A stretch of 64,000 bases of DNA, taken from the NCBI RefSeq assembly GCF_001429785.1, contig NZ_LMJF01000001.1, positions 1,060,474 to 1,124,473 of the forward strand. The letters run 5' to 3'. Source of the DNA: Lysobacter sp. Root916 (GTDB lineage: Bacteria > Pseudomonadota > Gammaproteobacteria > Xanthomonadales > Xanthomonadaceae). Below are positions 17,960 through 28,297 of the stretch, in pieces; the stretch's first letter is position 1, and the number at the start of each line of letters is the position of its first letter. Both the position numbers and the translations under genes were made by a program. The notes under the pieces were generated by a model, which searched no databases, had not been told where the DNA came from, and worked only from the letters and a program-made list of their open reading frames with translations.

Positions 17960-18261
17960 GGCAGCACCGTGGACAGCGCCCACAGCAGGCCGGCGCAAAC
18001 CAGGCCGGCGATGATGGTCAGCAGCGACAGCCGGGCCGGATTGGCCAGGCCGTCGAGGTTGCGGTCGTTGGCGCTGCGGTAGCCGCGACCCAACAGCCAG
18101 CGCCAGGCCGAGGGATTGGCGAACGCGCCCGCGCCGAGCTCGCGCTGCAGGTCCGGATGGCGGTCGCGGATGTGCACCAGCGACAGCGGCCAGAAAATCA
18201 CGAAAGCGCAGAAGCCGGCAATGGCGACGGCGACGAACAGCAGGGCTAGAAACAGGATCAC
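17956..18261 (-). CDS. small two-helix membrane protein
   Basis: 101 residues with one hydrophobic helix at the N-terminus (ILFLALLFVAVAIAGFCAF) and one at the C-terminus (LSLLTIIAGLVCAGLLWAL). The loop between them is polar (HIRDRHPDLQRELGAG). This layout, and the HPDLQ/GAGAF wording, remind me of the UspB family, but I would not rely on it. The gene begins eight bases after the stop of the upstream small protein and ends inside the start of the acidic protein. Confidence 0.7.
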   Translation of the reverse strand: MILFLALLFVAVAIAGFCAFVIFWPLSLVHIRDRHPDLQRELGAGAFANPSAWRWLLGRGYRSANDRNLDGLANPARLSLLTIIAGLVCAGLLWALSTVLP

Positions 18262-18268
18262 GGGCTAC

Positions 18269-18622
18269 TCAGGATTGCGGTGCGCGGTATTCGCCGATGA
18301 CTTCGATCGGCCCGACGATGTGGTCGTTGAGCTGCTCCAACTCCTCGGCCGGTATCCACCATTCGGTGTGGTGCGCGCCGCCGACCTTCTGGATTTCGTA
18401 GCGCGCCATGAAATCCGCATCGACTTCGAACCGGGTCACATAGCCGACGCCGCTGTCCTTGATGTTCCACTGGGTGGCGATGTCGATCGCGTACTGCTCG
18501 TTGGTCACCGGATAGAAGATCGGCTGCTCGGGCAGGCGCGGCGGCCAGCGCCGGAAGCCGCTGGCCTCGACCAGGGCCAGTTCCTTCGGGCCGGTCGGGC
18601 GATACAGGGTCACCGTGGTCAT
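18269..18622 (-). CDS. small conserved protein next to asnS
   Basis: 117 residues from the ATG at 18622 (MTTVTLYRPTGPKEL). An upstream ATG at 18649 would overlap asnS and adds nine residues without family features, so the inner start is chosen; it leaves 13 bases after the asnS stop. The body is aromatic and acidic (PEQPIFYPVTNEQYA, HHTEWWIPAEELEQLNDHIVG). Homologues in related bacteria are, as far as I recall, annotated as ADP-ribosylation/crystallin J1 proteins, a label with little experimental basis. No signal peptide or membrane segment is visible. Confidence 0.75.
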   Translation of the reverse strand: MTTVTLYRPTGPKELALVEASGFRRWPPRLPEQPIFYPVTNEQYAIDIATQWNIKDSGVGYVTRFEVDADFMARYEIQKVGGAHHTEWWIPAEELEQLNDHIVGPIEVIGEYRAPQS

Positions 18623-18635
18623 GGCGTGCGGGGGC

Positions 18636-20036
<1,401 letters not shown>

Positions 20037-20153
20037 GGGATTCCTGCCTCGGAACGCTGTTCGATAAGAACCGGGGATGATAACGGATCGGCGCGGCCCG
20101 AAGCGCCGACGGCGCCGCTACACTCGGGCCAGGATCGGGCAGGGGAGTGGGAC

Positions 20154-21239
20154 ATGCGACGAGGCTGGATGGTGGCGCTGCTGTGGCTGTGCGCCGCGAG
20201 CGCGTGGGCGCAGGCGCCGGCGGCGCTGGACGAAGCCCGCGCCGAGCGCTTCGCCAAGCTGGCGCTGGATTGCGTGCAACGCGAGTACCCGAACAAGCTG
20301 TCGCACCAACTGCGCAGCGACGCCGACGCGCTACCCCCGCGCAAGCTGTATCCGGCCTTCTACGGCTGCTACGACTGGCACTCCTCGGTGCACGGGCATT
20401 GGCTGCTGGCGCGCCTGCTGCAGCGTTATCCGCAGGCCGAGTTCGCCGCGCCCGCGCGGCGCGCCCTGGCCGCCAACCTGACCGCGGCCAACATCGCCGG
20501 CGAGCTGGCCTATCTGCGCGCCGGCAGCGACGAATCCTTCGAACGCCCCTACGGGCTGGCCTGGCTGCTGCAGCTGGGCACGCAGCTGCGCAGCTGGGAC
20601 GATCCGCAGGCGCGGCAGTGGGCCGCGGCGCTGGAGCCGCTGGAGCGCGAGGCCGCCGGGCGCCTGCTGCGTTGGCTGCCCAAGCTGACCATGCCGATCC
20701 GGGTCGGCGAGCATTCGCAGACCGCGTTCGCGTTCGGCCTGGCCCTGGACTGGAGCCAGGCCAGCGGCGATGCGCGCCTGCGCGAGGCGCTGCTGGCGCG
20801 CATACGCCAGTTCCATCTGAACGATCGCGACTGCCCGATCGCCTACGAACCTTCCGGCCAGGACTTCCTCTCGCCTTGTCTGGCCGAGGCCGACCTGATG
20901 CGGCGCGTGCTGCCGCCGGCCGAATACGCGCGTTGGCTGAAGGCCTTCCTGCCCGCGATTCCGCGCAAGGCCGACGCCGGCTGGCTGACCCCGGGCGTGG
21001 TCCTGGACCCCACCGACGGCAAGCTCGCCCACCTGGACGGCCTGAACCTGAGCCGGGCCTGGATGCTGGAAGGCATGGCGCGCGGCCTGCCGCCCGGCGA
21101 CCGCCGCATTGCCGCCCTGCGCGCGGCCGCCGCGCGCCATCGCGACAGCGGCCTGGCCGCGGTCAGCGACGCGCACTATGCCGGCGCGCACTGGCTGGGT
21201 AGTTTCGCCACCTATCTGCTGCTCCCGCCTGGAACTTGA
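20154..21239 (+). CDS. DUF2891 family secreted protein
   Basis: 361 residues with a cleavable-looking signal peptide (MRRGWMVALLWLCAASAWAQA). The mature protein has FYGCYDWHSSVHGHW, ERPYGLAWLLQL, FAFGLALDWS and YEPSGQDFLSPCLAEADLMRR, which are the conserved blocks of DUF2891, an all-helical, probably alpha/alpha-barrel family of unknown activity. A good Shine-Dalgarno (AGGGGAG) precedes the ATG at 20154. It is divergent from asnS across 117 bases. Longer frames running in from 18615 are antisense to asnS and are not part of the gene. Confidence 0.9.
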   Translation: MRRGWMVALLWLCAASAWAQAPAALDEARAERFAKLALDCVQREYPNKLSHQLRSDADALPPRKLYPAFYGCYDWHSSVHGHWLLARLLQRYPQAEFAAPARRALAANLTAANIAGELAYLRAGSDESFERPYGLAWLLQLGTQLRSWDDPQARQWAAALEPLEREAAGRLLRWLPKLTMPIRVGEHSQTAFAFGLALDWSQASGDARLREALLARIRQFHLNDRDCPIAYEPSGQDFLSPCLAEADLMRRVLPPAEYARWLKAFLPAIPRKADAGWLTPGVVLDPTDGKLAHLDGLNLSRAWMLEGMARGLPPGDRRIAALRAAAARHRDSGLAAVSDAHYAGAHWLGSFATYLLLPPGT

Positions 21240-21329
21240 AACGCTGCGTCCCGGGGCCATATCGGTAGGGCCCAGGCCGTCGCCGCGGCCTGCCTGTTAC
21301 CATGACCGCCTAGCAACGAGAGTCCCCCG

Positions 21330-21668
21330 ATGTCCGTCAGCCTCGCCCCCGCCGCCCTCGAACGCGTCCGCCATTTCCTGGCCGAGGCGCCCGATGCCTT
21401 GGGCCTGCGTTTCGGCGTGACCCGCACCGGTTGCTCGGGTTGGCAGCACATCGCCGATTTGGCCCGCGACCAGCGCCCGGGCGACACCGTGTTCGAGCAG
21501 GACGGCGTGCGCATCTATGTCGATCCGATCAGCCTGCCGCTGGTCGACGGCACCCGCATCGAGTTCATGAAGCAGGGCCTGGGCGAGCAGTTCGTGTTCC
21601 AGAACCCGAACGTGAGCGCCGAGTGCGGCTGCGGCGAGAGCTTCACCACCGCCGCCGACGCGGCCTGA
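21330..21668 (+). CDS. IscA/ErpA-type iron-sulfur assembly protein
   Basis: 112 residues, the usual length of A-type carriers. The three ligand cysteines are all present: Cys35 in TGCSGWQ and Cys99 and Cys101 in ECGCGESF. FVFQNPN is the usual lead-in to the C-terminal pair. A-type proteins deliver iron-sulfur clusters to target enzymes in the cytoplasm. It stands alone, not in an isc or suf operon, with GAGAGTCCCCCG before the ATG. I cannot decide between IscA, ErpA and SufA by eye. Confidence 0.92.
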   Translation: MSVSLAPAALERVRHFLAEAPDALGLRFGVTRTGCSGWQHIADLARDQRPGDTVFEQDGVRIYVDPISLPLVDGTRIEFMKQGLGEQFVFQNPNVSAECGCGESFTTAADAA

Positions 21669-21671
21669 GCC

Positions 21672-21691
21672 CGCGACCCGGCCGGGTCGCG
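21672..21691. terminator. perfect 20-base palindrome after the IscA-like gene
   Basis: A self-complementary run (CGCGACCCGG then CCGGGTCGCG) starts four bases after the stop codon. It can fold as a strong stem but has no T tract, so intrinsic termination is uncertain. Confidence 0.4.
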
Positions 21692-21883
21692 ACCTCCCCT
21701 GACGATTCCGATCCCGCGCCGTGCGCGGCGGGTCGCGTCGTCTCGACCGCGACTGAAACCTCGCCCGCAGGCGCGCAGACCCAGCCTGTCCGAATCGGTC
21801 CGATAGTGCCGACATTGACTTTCGGCCTAGCGCCGATGCGCAAGTCGCGGGCTAGACTCGGGATCCGCTTCCAGGGGATCGCC

Positions 21884-23641
21884 ATGTTCCGCAAGCTCGT
21901 GTTCGCCGCGCTCGCCGCGGCCGTGTTCGTCGCGCCCGCGCATGCGCAGAATGCCGACGCCCGCCTCAAGGCCTATTTCGAGGCCGAGTGGGAGCGCGGC
22001 CTGGTCGAGAGCCCGGAAGGCGCCAGCTACAACGGCGACAACCGCTTCAACGACCGCTGGACCGACCGCAGCCTGGCCGCGATCGCGCAGCGCGAAGGCG
22101 CCGACCGCGACGCGCTGAGCCGGCTCAAGGCGATCGACCGCGCCGCCCTGTCGGCCGACAGCCAGCTCGATTACGACACCTACGCCTGGAACCTGGAGCG
22201 CAACATCGAGCGCCAGAAGTTCCGCGAGTACCTGCAGCCGGTCGGCCACCAGGGCGGCGTGCAGACCGCCGACGGCATCGCCGAGGTGCTGCCCTTCGCC
22301 AGCGTCAAGGACTATCGCGACTGGCTGGCGCGCTTGAACGCGCTGCCGGCCACGATCGAACAGACCACCGTGCTGATGCGCGAAGGCCTGAAGCAGGGCA
22401 GCACGCCGCCGCGCGTGCTGATGCAGCGCGTGCCGGCGCAGATCGCCTCGCAGATCGTCGACGACCCGGCCAAGAGCGCGTTCTACCGTCCGTTCCTGCG
22501 CTTTCCGGCCACGGTGCCCGAGTCCGACCGCGCCGCGCTGCAGGCCCAGGCCAGGCAGGCGATCGCCGAGCGCATCGTGCCCGCGTACCGCAAGTTCGCC
22601 GCCTTCTTCAACGACGAATACCTGCCCAAGACCCGCACCGGCATCGCCGTGGCCGAGCAGCCCGACGGCAAGGCCTATTACGATTTTCTGGCGCGCTACT
22701 ACACCACCACCGACCTGAGCGCCGAGCAGATCCATCAGACCGGCCTGCAGGAAGTCGCGCGCATCCGCGCGCAGATGGAGCAGGTCAAGGCCGAGGTCGG
22801 CTTCAAGGGCACGTTGCCCGAGTTCTTCGCCTACCTGCGCAGCGATCCGAAGTTCTTCTACAAGACGCCGCAGGACCTGCTGACCGCGTATCGCGCGCTC
22901 TCCAAGCGCATCGATCCGGAGCTGGTGAAGGTCTTCCACACCATCCCGCGGCAGCCTTATGGCGTGCGTCCGATCCCCGACAACATCGCCCCGGATACCA
23001 CCACCGCCTATTACCAGCCCGGCGCCGTCGATGGCAGCCGCGCCGGTTTCTACTACGTGAATCTGTACAAGCCGGAGGTGCGCCCGAGCTGGGAAATGAT
23101 GGCCTTGTCGCTGCACGAGGCCGTGCCCGGCCACCACTTCCAGTTCGCGCGCGGGCTGGAGCTGCCGGAGCGGCCGATGTTCCGCCGCACCGCCTACTTC
23201 GTCGCCTACGGCGAAGGCTGGGGCCTGTACGCCGAGCAGCTCGGCTACGACATGGGCCTGTACGACGATCCCTACGACCGCTTCGGCCAGCTCACCTACG
23301 AGATGTGGCGCGCGGTGCGCCTGGTGGTGGACACCGGCATGCACGCCAAGGGCTGGAGCCGCGAGCGCGCGATCGCCTACTTCAAGGACAACGCCGCCAA
23401 GACCGACCAGGACATCGTCAACGAGGTCGACCGTTACATCGGCACGCCGGGGCAGGCGCTGGCCTACAAGATCGGCCAGCTCAAGATCTCGGCGCTGCGC
23501 GCCAAGGCCAAGGCCGCGCTGGGCGAGCGTTTCGACCTGCGCGCGTTCAACGACGAAGTGCTGGCGACCGGCTCGGTGCCGCTGCAGGCGCTGGAGGCGC
23601 ATATCGATGCGTGGATCGCGGCTGAGCAGGGCAAGCGCTGA
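21884..23641 (+). CDS. DUF885 family secreted protein (predicted zinc peptidase)
   Basis: 585 residues with a Sec signal (MFRKLVFAALAAAVFVAPAHAQ), so probably periplasmic. The body has the DUF885 architecture, a mostly helical fold related to M32-like carboxypeptidases. Its hallmark HEAVPGHHFQ near residue 410 would supply zinc ligands, and YGEGWGLYAEQLGY and DTGMHAKGWSRERAI are the other conserved blocks. A protease function is the accepted prediction, but substrate is unknown. The start ATG is followed directly by the signal peptide; the longer frame upstream has no protein-like features. Transcription ends towards the inverted repeat at 23664-23780. Confidence 0.9.
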   Translation: MFRKLVFAALAAAVFVAPAHAQNADARLKAYFEAEWERGLVESPEGASYNGDNRFNDRWTDRSLAAIAQREGADRDALSRLKAIDRAALSADSQLDYDTYAWNLERNIERQKFREYLQPVGHQGGVQTADGIAEVLPFASVKDYRDWLARLNALPATIEQTTVLMREGLKQGSTPPRVLMQRVPAQIASQIVDDPAKSAFYRPFLRFPATVPESDRAALQAQARQAIAERIVPAYRKFAAFFNDEYLPKTRTGIAVAEQPDGKAYYDFLARYYTTTDLSAEQIHQTGLQEVARIRAQMEQVKAEVGFKGTLPEFFAYLRSDPKFFYKTPQDLLTAYRALSKRIDPELVKVFHTIPRQPYGVRPIPDNIAPDTTTAYYQPGAVDGSRAGFYYVNLYKPEVRPSWEMMALSLHEAVPGHHFQFARGLELPERPMFRRTAYFVAYGEGWGLYAEQLGYDMGLYDDPYDRFGQLTYEMWRAVRLVVDTGMHAKGWSRERAIAYFKDNAAKTDQDIVNEVDRYIGTPGQALAYKIGQLKISALRAKAKAALGERFDLRAFNDEVLATGSVPLQALEAHIDAWIAAEQGKR

Positions 23642-23663
23642 GCTTGCTCGGCTGCTGGGGACA

Positions 23664-23780
23664 AGCAAATCCCCCTCAATCCCCCTTTTTCAAAGGGGGA
23701 AGACAAACAGGCGCCATACGGGGCGTTCCGAAGTCGACGGTTCCCCCCCTTTGAAAAAGGGGGGCTAGGGGGGATTTGCT
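23664..23780. repeat. inverted repeat of C5-T5-CAAA-G5 type between convergent genes
   Basis: Left arm 23664-23702 (AGCAAATCCCCCTCAATCCC, then the C5T5CAAAG5 core) and right arm 23741-23780 (a TTTGAAAAAGG core, ending GGGATTTGCT) are nearly complementary over about 38 bases, around a 38-base centre. Each arm also contains a smaller hairpin (CCCCCTTTTT-CAAAGGGGG). Placed between the ends of two converging genes it could stop transcription in both directions. The look is that of a dispersed extragenic repeat. Confidence 0.85.
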
Positions 23781-23798
23781 CCACCCGCTCTCAATCGA

Positions 23799-25004
23799 TC
23801 ACCCGATCAACTTGCCCAACATCCGCAACCCACCCGTCCACACGCCGATCGCGGTACCCAGGCTGGTCAGGAAGAAGTTCAGCAGCACGCGCGCGACCCG
23901 GTTGCGCCACCAGCCGCGCAAGGTCTGGACGTCGTCGCGCAGGGCCATGAAGTCAGCGTAGGTGGGCTTGCGTACCCAGGCCTCGGTGAGCGCGCTGAGC
24001 GTGCCCGAGGCCAGGGCCGGGTGCAGCGGGGTGATCGGCGAGGCCACGAACGCGACCAGGATGCTCAGCGGATGGCCGCCGGCGACCGCGCAGCCGATCG
24101 CGCCGAGCACGCCGGTGGCCAGCACCCACTGCAGCAGCAAGTCGGAACCGACGTCGATGCCGCCGCGCCAGAAGCCCCAGGCGAAACCGCCGAGCACGAA
24201 CGCGGACAGGATGATCGTGAACCAGGGAATGCTGCTCTTCTGCGGCAGCGATTCGAGTTCCTCGCGCACCGTCGCCGGCGCGCGGGTTTCCTCGCGCAGG
24301 TGCTGGGCCAGGCCCTGGAGGTGGCCGGCGCCGACCACGGCCAGCACTTCGCGCGCGTCGCCGTGCGATTCGCGCAGGCGCGCGGCCATGTAGCGGTCGC
24401 GCTCGGCGATCACGCTTTCGTACAGCTGCGGGCTTTCGCTGGCGAATTCGCCGAAGCTGGATTCGAGCATGTCGCCTTGCTTGAGCTTCTCGATCTCCTC
24501 TTCGCCGACTTCCTCGTCGACGAACAGCGCCGCCAGCAGGCCGCCGCCGAGCTTGGCCCGGCCCCACCAGCCCAGCTTGCTGGAGGCGCGCTTGAAGGTC
24601 AGGCCGACCTCGCGGTCGATCAGGTGCACGGGCAGGTCGCGCTGGCGCGCTTCCAGCACCGCGCGCTTGAGTTCGGCGCCGGGCTCGATGCCCAACTGCT
24701 CGGCGAGCCGGCGCTGGTAAGCGGCCAGGGCCAGGTTGGCCGCGAACAGCGCGGTCTTGCCGGTGCGCAGAACCTGGATCAGGTCCAGGCGCGCGAGCGC
24801 GTCGGGGTCGGTGAGCGCCTGCAGGCGTTGCGGGTCCAGTTCCACCGCGACCGCGTCGTAGGCGCCGCTGCCGATCGCGTCGCGCACCGCGTCCACGCTG
24901 GCCTGCGACACGTGCGCGGTCCCGAGCAGGGTATAGCGGACGCCGTCGCGTTCGACGATGGCATGGGGTTGGCCGTGCAGGCCGTCGCTGATCGGTGCAT
25001 TCAT
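23799..25004 (-). CDS. TraB/PrgY-family membrane protein
   Basis: 401 residues. The N-terminal catalytic-like domain has LLGTAHVSQASV near residue 26, VAVELDPQR near 53, and EVLAVVGAGHLQGLAQHL near 220, the TraB family motifs (a branch of the TIKI superfamily). Three or four hydrophobic segments fill the C-terminal half (WFTIILSAFVLGGFAWGF, WVLATGVLGAIGCAVAG, PLSILVAFVASPITP), ending in an amphipathic tail. The Enterococcus founder of the family quenches a peptide pheromone; the activity in Gram-negative bacteria is unknown. The gene reads towards the DUF885 gene. A second TIKI-like protein lies at 472-1848. Confidence 0.9.
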   Translation of the reverse strand: MNAPISDGLHGQPHAIVERDGVRYTLLGTAHVSQASVDAVRDAIGSGAYDAVAVELDPQRLQALTDPDALARLDLIQVLRTGKTALFAANLALAAYQRRLAEQLGIEPGAELKRAVLEARQRDLPVHLIDREVGLTFKRASSKLGWWGRAKLGGGLLAALFVDEEVGEEEIEKLKQGDMLESSFGEFASESPQLYESVIAERDRYMAARLRESHGDAREVLAVVGAGHLQGLAQHLREETRAPATVREELESLPQKSSIPWFTIILSAFVLGGFAWGFWRGGIDVGSDLLLQWVLATGVLGAIGCAVAGGHPLSILVAFVASPITPLHPALASGTLSALTEAWVRKPTYADFMALRDDVQTLRGWWRNRVARVLLNFFLTSLGTAIGVWTGGLRMLGKLIG

Positions 25005-25101
25005 TCGGTGATTGGGCGCCGTACGGGGGCTGGCACAGGAAGGCCGGCAGGATAGAGGCTGGGGGAGATAGCGGCAAACCGCGTAGGTCCGACCGCGGCC
25101 G

Positions 25102-25121
25102 GGCCCGGAAGTGCCCGGGCC
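25102..25121. terminator. GC hairpin downstream of the 25129-25869 gene
   Basis: Seven-base stem GGCCCGG / CCGGGCC around a six-base loop lies just beyond the stop codon at 25129 on the minus strand. No T run follows, so only position suggests termination. Confidence 0.3.
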
Positions 25122-25128
25122 GGCGCGA

Positions 25129-25869
25129 TCACTGCTCGCGCGCGTCGAACGGGGCCCGATACCACAACACCAGGCCCAGCGCGAGCAAGACCGCGCCTAT
25201 CCAGCGCAGCCAGCGCGGCCACGCCGGCGCGGGCTGGAGCAGGTCGAGCTGGCTCACGAACAGGGTCTCGCAGGCGCCGTTGCCGGTGTCGTCGCGCGAC
25301 AGCGAGGTGCCGCGCACGAAATTCATGCCGGCCTGGTGCTTGTACACCGCCAATTGGCCGCGCAGGCGCACCTGGTCGCCCACGCGCAGGTCGCGGATGC
25401 GTTCGGCGATGTCGCTGCGCTCGGTCAGCAGATGATTGTTGGACAGCGCGCGGGTGTGCTCGGGCCCGATCGCGGCGTCGCCGCCGTAGCGGAAATTACA
25501 GGTCCACTGGCCGTTCCAGAACGCCATGCGCTCGTAGGCGCCGTCGCTGGCGTTGGCGCCCCAGACCAGGCACAGGTCGGCGACGTTGAGGTGGTCGTTG
25601 GCGCGGGTGTGGAAGCTATCCCAGAACGTGTCCGAGTCGTGCCGGCTCACCACCAGGCCGGTGATGTCGTAGTCGGCGACCGGCTCGATGCGGTAGTCGA
25701 CGTCGCCGGCGCGCACCGAGAACGGCGCCTCCTCGACCGCGCGTTGGCGCGGTTCGGTCAGGACCTCGGGCAGCAGCAGGCCGTGCTCGGGCACGGTGTC
25801 GCGCTTGAGGTAACCGAACGCGAGCAGGCCGGCGCCGAGGATCAGCAACAGGCGGACCGGGGAGATCAC
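25129..25869 (-). CDS. membrane-anchored hypothetical protein with two end helices
   Basis: 246 residues from a GTG at 25869, chosen because AGGAG sits nine bases before it and the product then opens with a membrane segment (RLLLILGAGLLAFGYL). A second segment is near the C-terminus (WIGAVLLALGLVLWY). The part between is about 190 residues, probably periplasmic, and contains YDITGLVVSRHDSDTFWD, NVADLCLVWG and an OB-fold-like stretch (LRVGDQVRLRGQLAVYKH). Four Cys are present in it. I do not recognise the family. It is the gene before the TraB gene on the same strand, separated by 124 bases. Confidence 0.75.
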   Translation of the reverse strand: MISPVRLLLILGAGLLAFGYLKRDTVPEHGLLLPEVLTEPRQRAVEEAPFSVRAGDVDYRIEPVADYDITGLVVSRHDSDTFWDSFHTRANDHLNVADLCLVWGANASDGAYERMAFWNGQWTCNFRYGGDAAIGPEHTRALSNNHLLTERSDIAERIRDLRVGDQVRLRGQLAVYKHQAGMNFVRGTSLSRDDTGNGACETLFVSQLDLLQPAPAWPRWLRWIGAVLLALGLVLWYRAPFDAREQ

Positions 25870-26115
25870 GGGCGCGCGCTCCTGCGTGCGTCCGAGCGCG
25901 CGCGTCGGGCGTGGGTGTGCGTAGCCGAATTCACCGCGTCTTCCCCTGGTTTCGCCGCGGCCCGCGGGCCGCCAGCGCGCAGAGTAGAAGCAAGCGCGGC
26001 GCCGGAACAAGAGTGGCGTCGCGGCTCAGGGCGCGGCGCTGGCGCGGCGGCTCACCGGCGGCTCATCGGCGGCAACGCGGCGCGGGTATCGGCGGGCGTC
26101 GCGCCGCCTGCGCGC

Positions 26116-27042
26116 TCACGCCCAGCCGTAGGGCAGGTTGGGGCTGGACACCATGCGATCGCCGACGCACTCGCCGTGCAGGAAGCGCAGGCCGGCGTCG
26201 ATCACGCCGCGGTCTTCGAGCACGCGCTTGTGGCCCAGCCCGGTGGTGCTGAGCAGGCGCGAGTCGGGCCAGTAGCGCGCGTAGCGTTCGCCCTCCGACC
26301 ACGGCACTTCGCGGTCGCCCAGGTCGTGCACGATCAGGGCCGGACTGGCGATGGCCGGCGCGTTGAGATGCGCCTGTTGTTCCTGAAAGCCGATGCCGAT
26401 GCGCGCCTCGAAGTAGGCGAACATGCGCCGGCACAGGTGCTCGCCGATCCAGACCAGATCGGCGAAACGGTGGGCGGCCGCGACCGGGTCGGCGGCCGGC
26501 GCGATCAGCACCGCGCGTTCGGCGCGCAGGCCGCGCGCCATCGCCAGCAGGGTCGCCGCGCCGCCCAGCGAATGGCCGATCACCGCCGCCGCCGGGCCGT
26601 AGTGGCGGCCGACCGCGAGCAGGTGGTGGGTGAAGTCGGGCAGGGTGCTCTGACGGCCGGGGCTCTTGCCGTGCGCGGGCTGGTCGAACGCGACCACCGC
26701 GTAGCCGTCGCCGCGCAGGCGCTCCAGCCAGGGCGCGATGCGGGTGCCGTGGCTGGACCAGCCGTGCGCGAACAGCACATAGGGCTGGCGCTGCGGATCG
26801 CCCCAGACGTAGGTGACGATGCGATGGCCGGCGACCTCCAGTTCGCCCTCCTGGGCGCCATGGCTGGGCGCGGCCAGCGCCCGGCTGCGCGAGGACGCGA
26901 ACGGGGTGCTGAACAAGCGCGCGGCGCGCTGCACAGCCGCTTCGGGCGCGAAACGGCTGCCGATCAGGAAGCCCAGGCGGACGCCGTAGAGTTTAATAAA
27001 GCTACGAACGGTCGTGCTAATTTTGGGGATAAGCGGGTACAT
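26116..27042 (-). CDS. alpha/beta hydrolase
   Basis: 308 residues. An N-terminal extension (about 70 residues) precedes the hydrolase fold. FAHGWSSHGTR gives the oxyanion region, GHSLGGAA the nucleophile elbow with its Ser near residue 158, IVHDLGDREVP the acid Asp, and TTGLGHKRVL the catalytic His. It lies 22 bases behind the TetR gene at 27065 and is probably its cotranscribed target. Substrate is not predictable; homologues are generic esterases. The first 30 codons are more AT-rich than the rest of the gene. Confidence 0.9.
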   Translation of the reverse strand: MYPLIPKISTTVRSFIKLYGVRLGFLIGSRFAPEAAVQRAARLFSTPFASSRSRALAAPSHGAQEGELEVAGHRIVTYVWGDPQRQPYVLFAHGWSSHGTRIAPWLERLRGDGYAVVAFDQPAHGKSPGRQSTLPDFTHHLLAVGRHYGPAAAVIGHSLGGAATLLAMARGLRAERAVLIAPAADPVAAAHRFADLVWIGEHLCRRMFAYFEARIGIGFQEQQAHLNAPAIASPALIVHDLGDREVPWSEGERYARYWPDSRLLSTTGLGHKRVLEDRGVIDAGLRFLHGECVGDRMVSSPNLPYGWA

Positions 27043-27064
27043 GGCGGAGCCTCTCTGCGCGAGC

Positions 27065-27676
27065 TCAGGCGGTGGGGGAGGAGTAGGAACGGATCAGGCG
27101 TTCGAACGCGCGGTGGCCGCGCTCGACGCTGGCTTCGAAGCCGAACAGGCCGGCGTCGTGGTGCACGACCAGGGCCAGCCCGTAGATCTCGAACGCCAAT
27201 TGGTGGGCGTCGGTGTCGGCCTGCAGTTCGCCGGCGTCGACCGCCATCTGCACTGCGCGCGCGATGTCGTTGCGCCAACGGGTTTCGTGCTGCAGCACGC
27301 GATCGCGCAGCACGCCGGGGCGGTCGTCGTACTCGTTGACGGCCGACAACAGCACGCAACCGCCGGAGGTGTGGCGGGCCCAGTCGAACCAGGCGGCGAT
27401 GATCGCGCGCAGGCGCGGCAGGCCGCGCTTGGCCTTCAGCGCCGGCAGCAGCACGTACTCGAGGAAGCGCTGGCCGGCGGCGTCGAGCACCGCCAGCTGC
27501 AGGTCCTCGCGCGAGCCGAAGTGGGCGAACACGCCGCTCTTGGACATGCCCACCGCCTGCGCCAGCGGACCGATCGACAGGCTCTCCAGACCGCCGCCGA
27601 TGGCGATGCTGTAGGCCCGGTCGATGATGGCGTCGCGGGTGGCGGCGCCCTTGCCGGTGGCGGTCAGATTGGACAT
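27065..27676 (-). CDS. TetR-family transcriptional regulator
   Basis: 203 residues. The N-terminal helix-turn-helix is clear: SIGPLAQAVGMSKSGVFAHF followed by GSREDLQLAVLDAAG. The C-terminal part resembles the YcdC/TetR_C branch (ARHTSGGCVLLSAVNEYDDRPG). It is a cytoplasmic repressor, most likely of the hydrolase gene 22 bases downstream and of itself. Upstream of its ATG, at 27690-27705, lies a run with CGTT repeated three times (CGTTCGTTCGTTTT on the plus strand) that could hold the operator. Ligand is unknown. Confidence 0.93.
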   Translation of the reverse strand: MSNLTATGKGAATRDAIIDRAYSIAIGGGLESLSIGPLAQAVGMSKSGVFAHFGSREDLQLAVLDAAGQRFLEYVLLPALKAKRGLPRLRAIIAAWFDWARHTSGGCVLLSAVNEYDDRPGVLRDRVLQHETRWRNDIARAVQMAVDAGELQADTDAHQLAFEIYGLALVVHHDAGLFGFEASVERGHRAFERLIRSYSSPTA

Positions 27677-27751
27677 GGCTGAGAAAATAGCACGTTCGTT
27701 CGTTTTACGCCTACCGCTCGTCGGCAGAATGGCACATTCAGCGTGCGCGAC

Positions 27752-28297
27752 TCAGCGCGATTCCGGCGCCGCGCCATCGCCCGGACCCAGCGGGCGCAGC
27801 ATCTGCACGGTATCCAGCCAGCGCCCGTGCTTGCGCCCCAAGCCTTGGAACACGCCCACGGTACGAAAGCCCAGGCGCTCGTGCAGGGCCACCGAGGCGG
27901 CGTTGGAGCCGTCGCCGATCACCGCCACCATCTGCCGATAGCCGCGCGCCTCGCAGTCGGCGATCAGCGCCTGCAGCAGGGCGCGGCCGACGCCGCGGCC
28001 CTGGCAACCGGGCTGCACATAGACCGTGTCCTCGACCGTCCAGCGGTAACCCTCGCGGCTGCGGTAGCTGCTGGCGTAGGCGTAGCCGGCGAAGGCGCCG
28101 TCGAGTTCGGCGACCAGATAGGGATAGCCCTGAGCCAGCACACCCTGCCAGCGCCGCGTCATCTCGGCCAGGTCCGGCACTTCGTATTCGTAGGTGGCCA
28201 CGCCCTCACGCACTTCCAGCGCATACAGGGCGGCGATCGCCGGTAGATCGCCGGCGACGGCGGCGCGGATCAGCGGCGCGGCGGCCACCGCGCTCAA
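27752..28297 (-). CDS. GNAT N-acetyltransferase, phosphinothricin-acetyltransferase-like
   Basis: 181 residues. The acetyl-CoA loop is GCQGRGVGRALLQAL near residue 100, and IGDGSNAASVALHERLGF followed by GVFQGLGRKHGRWLD is the wording typical of the Pat/Bar branch, which acetylates small amines such as phosphinothricin or methionine sulfone. The gene overlaps the end of aguB by four bases (ATGA), so it is translated with the putrescine genes. An amine or polyamine-related substrate would fit, but this is inference from context. Confidence 0.9.
   Translation of the reverse strand: MSAVAAAPLIRAAVAGDLPAIAALYALEVREGVATYEYEVPDLAEMTRRWQGVLAQGYPYLVAELDGAFAGYAYASSYRSREGYRWTVEDTVYVQPGCQGRGVGRALLQALIADCEARGYRQMVAVIGDGSNAASVALHERLGFRTVGVFQGLGRKHGRWLDTVQMLRPLGPGDGAAPESR

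Noticed and set aside
21815-21858. TTGACT and TAGACT ahead of the DUF885 gene as a promoter
   Set aside because: The two words are 32 bases apart, too far for a sigma-70 promoter.
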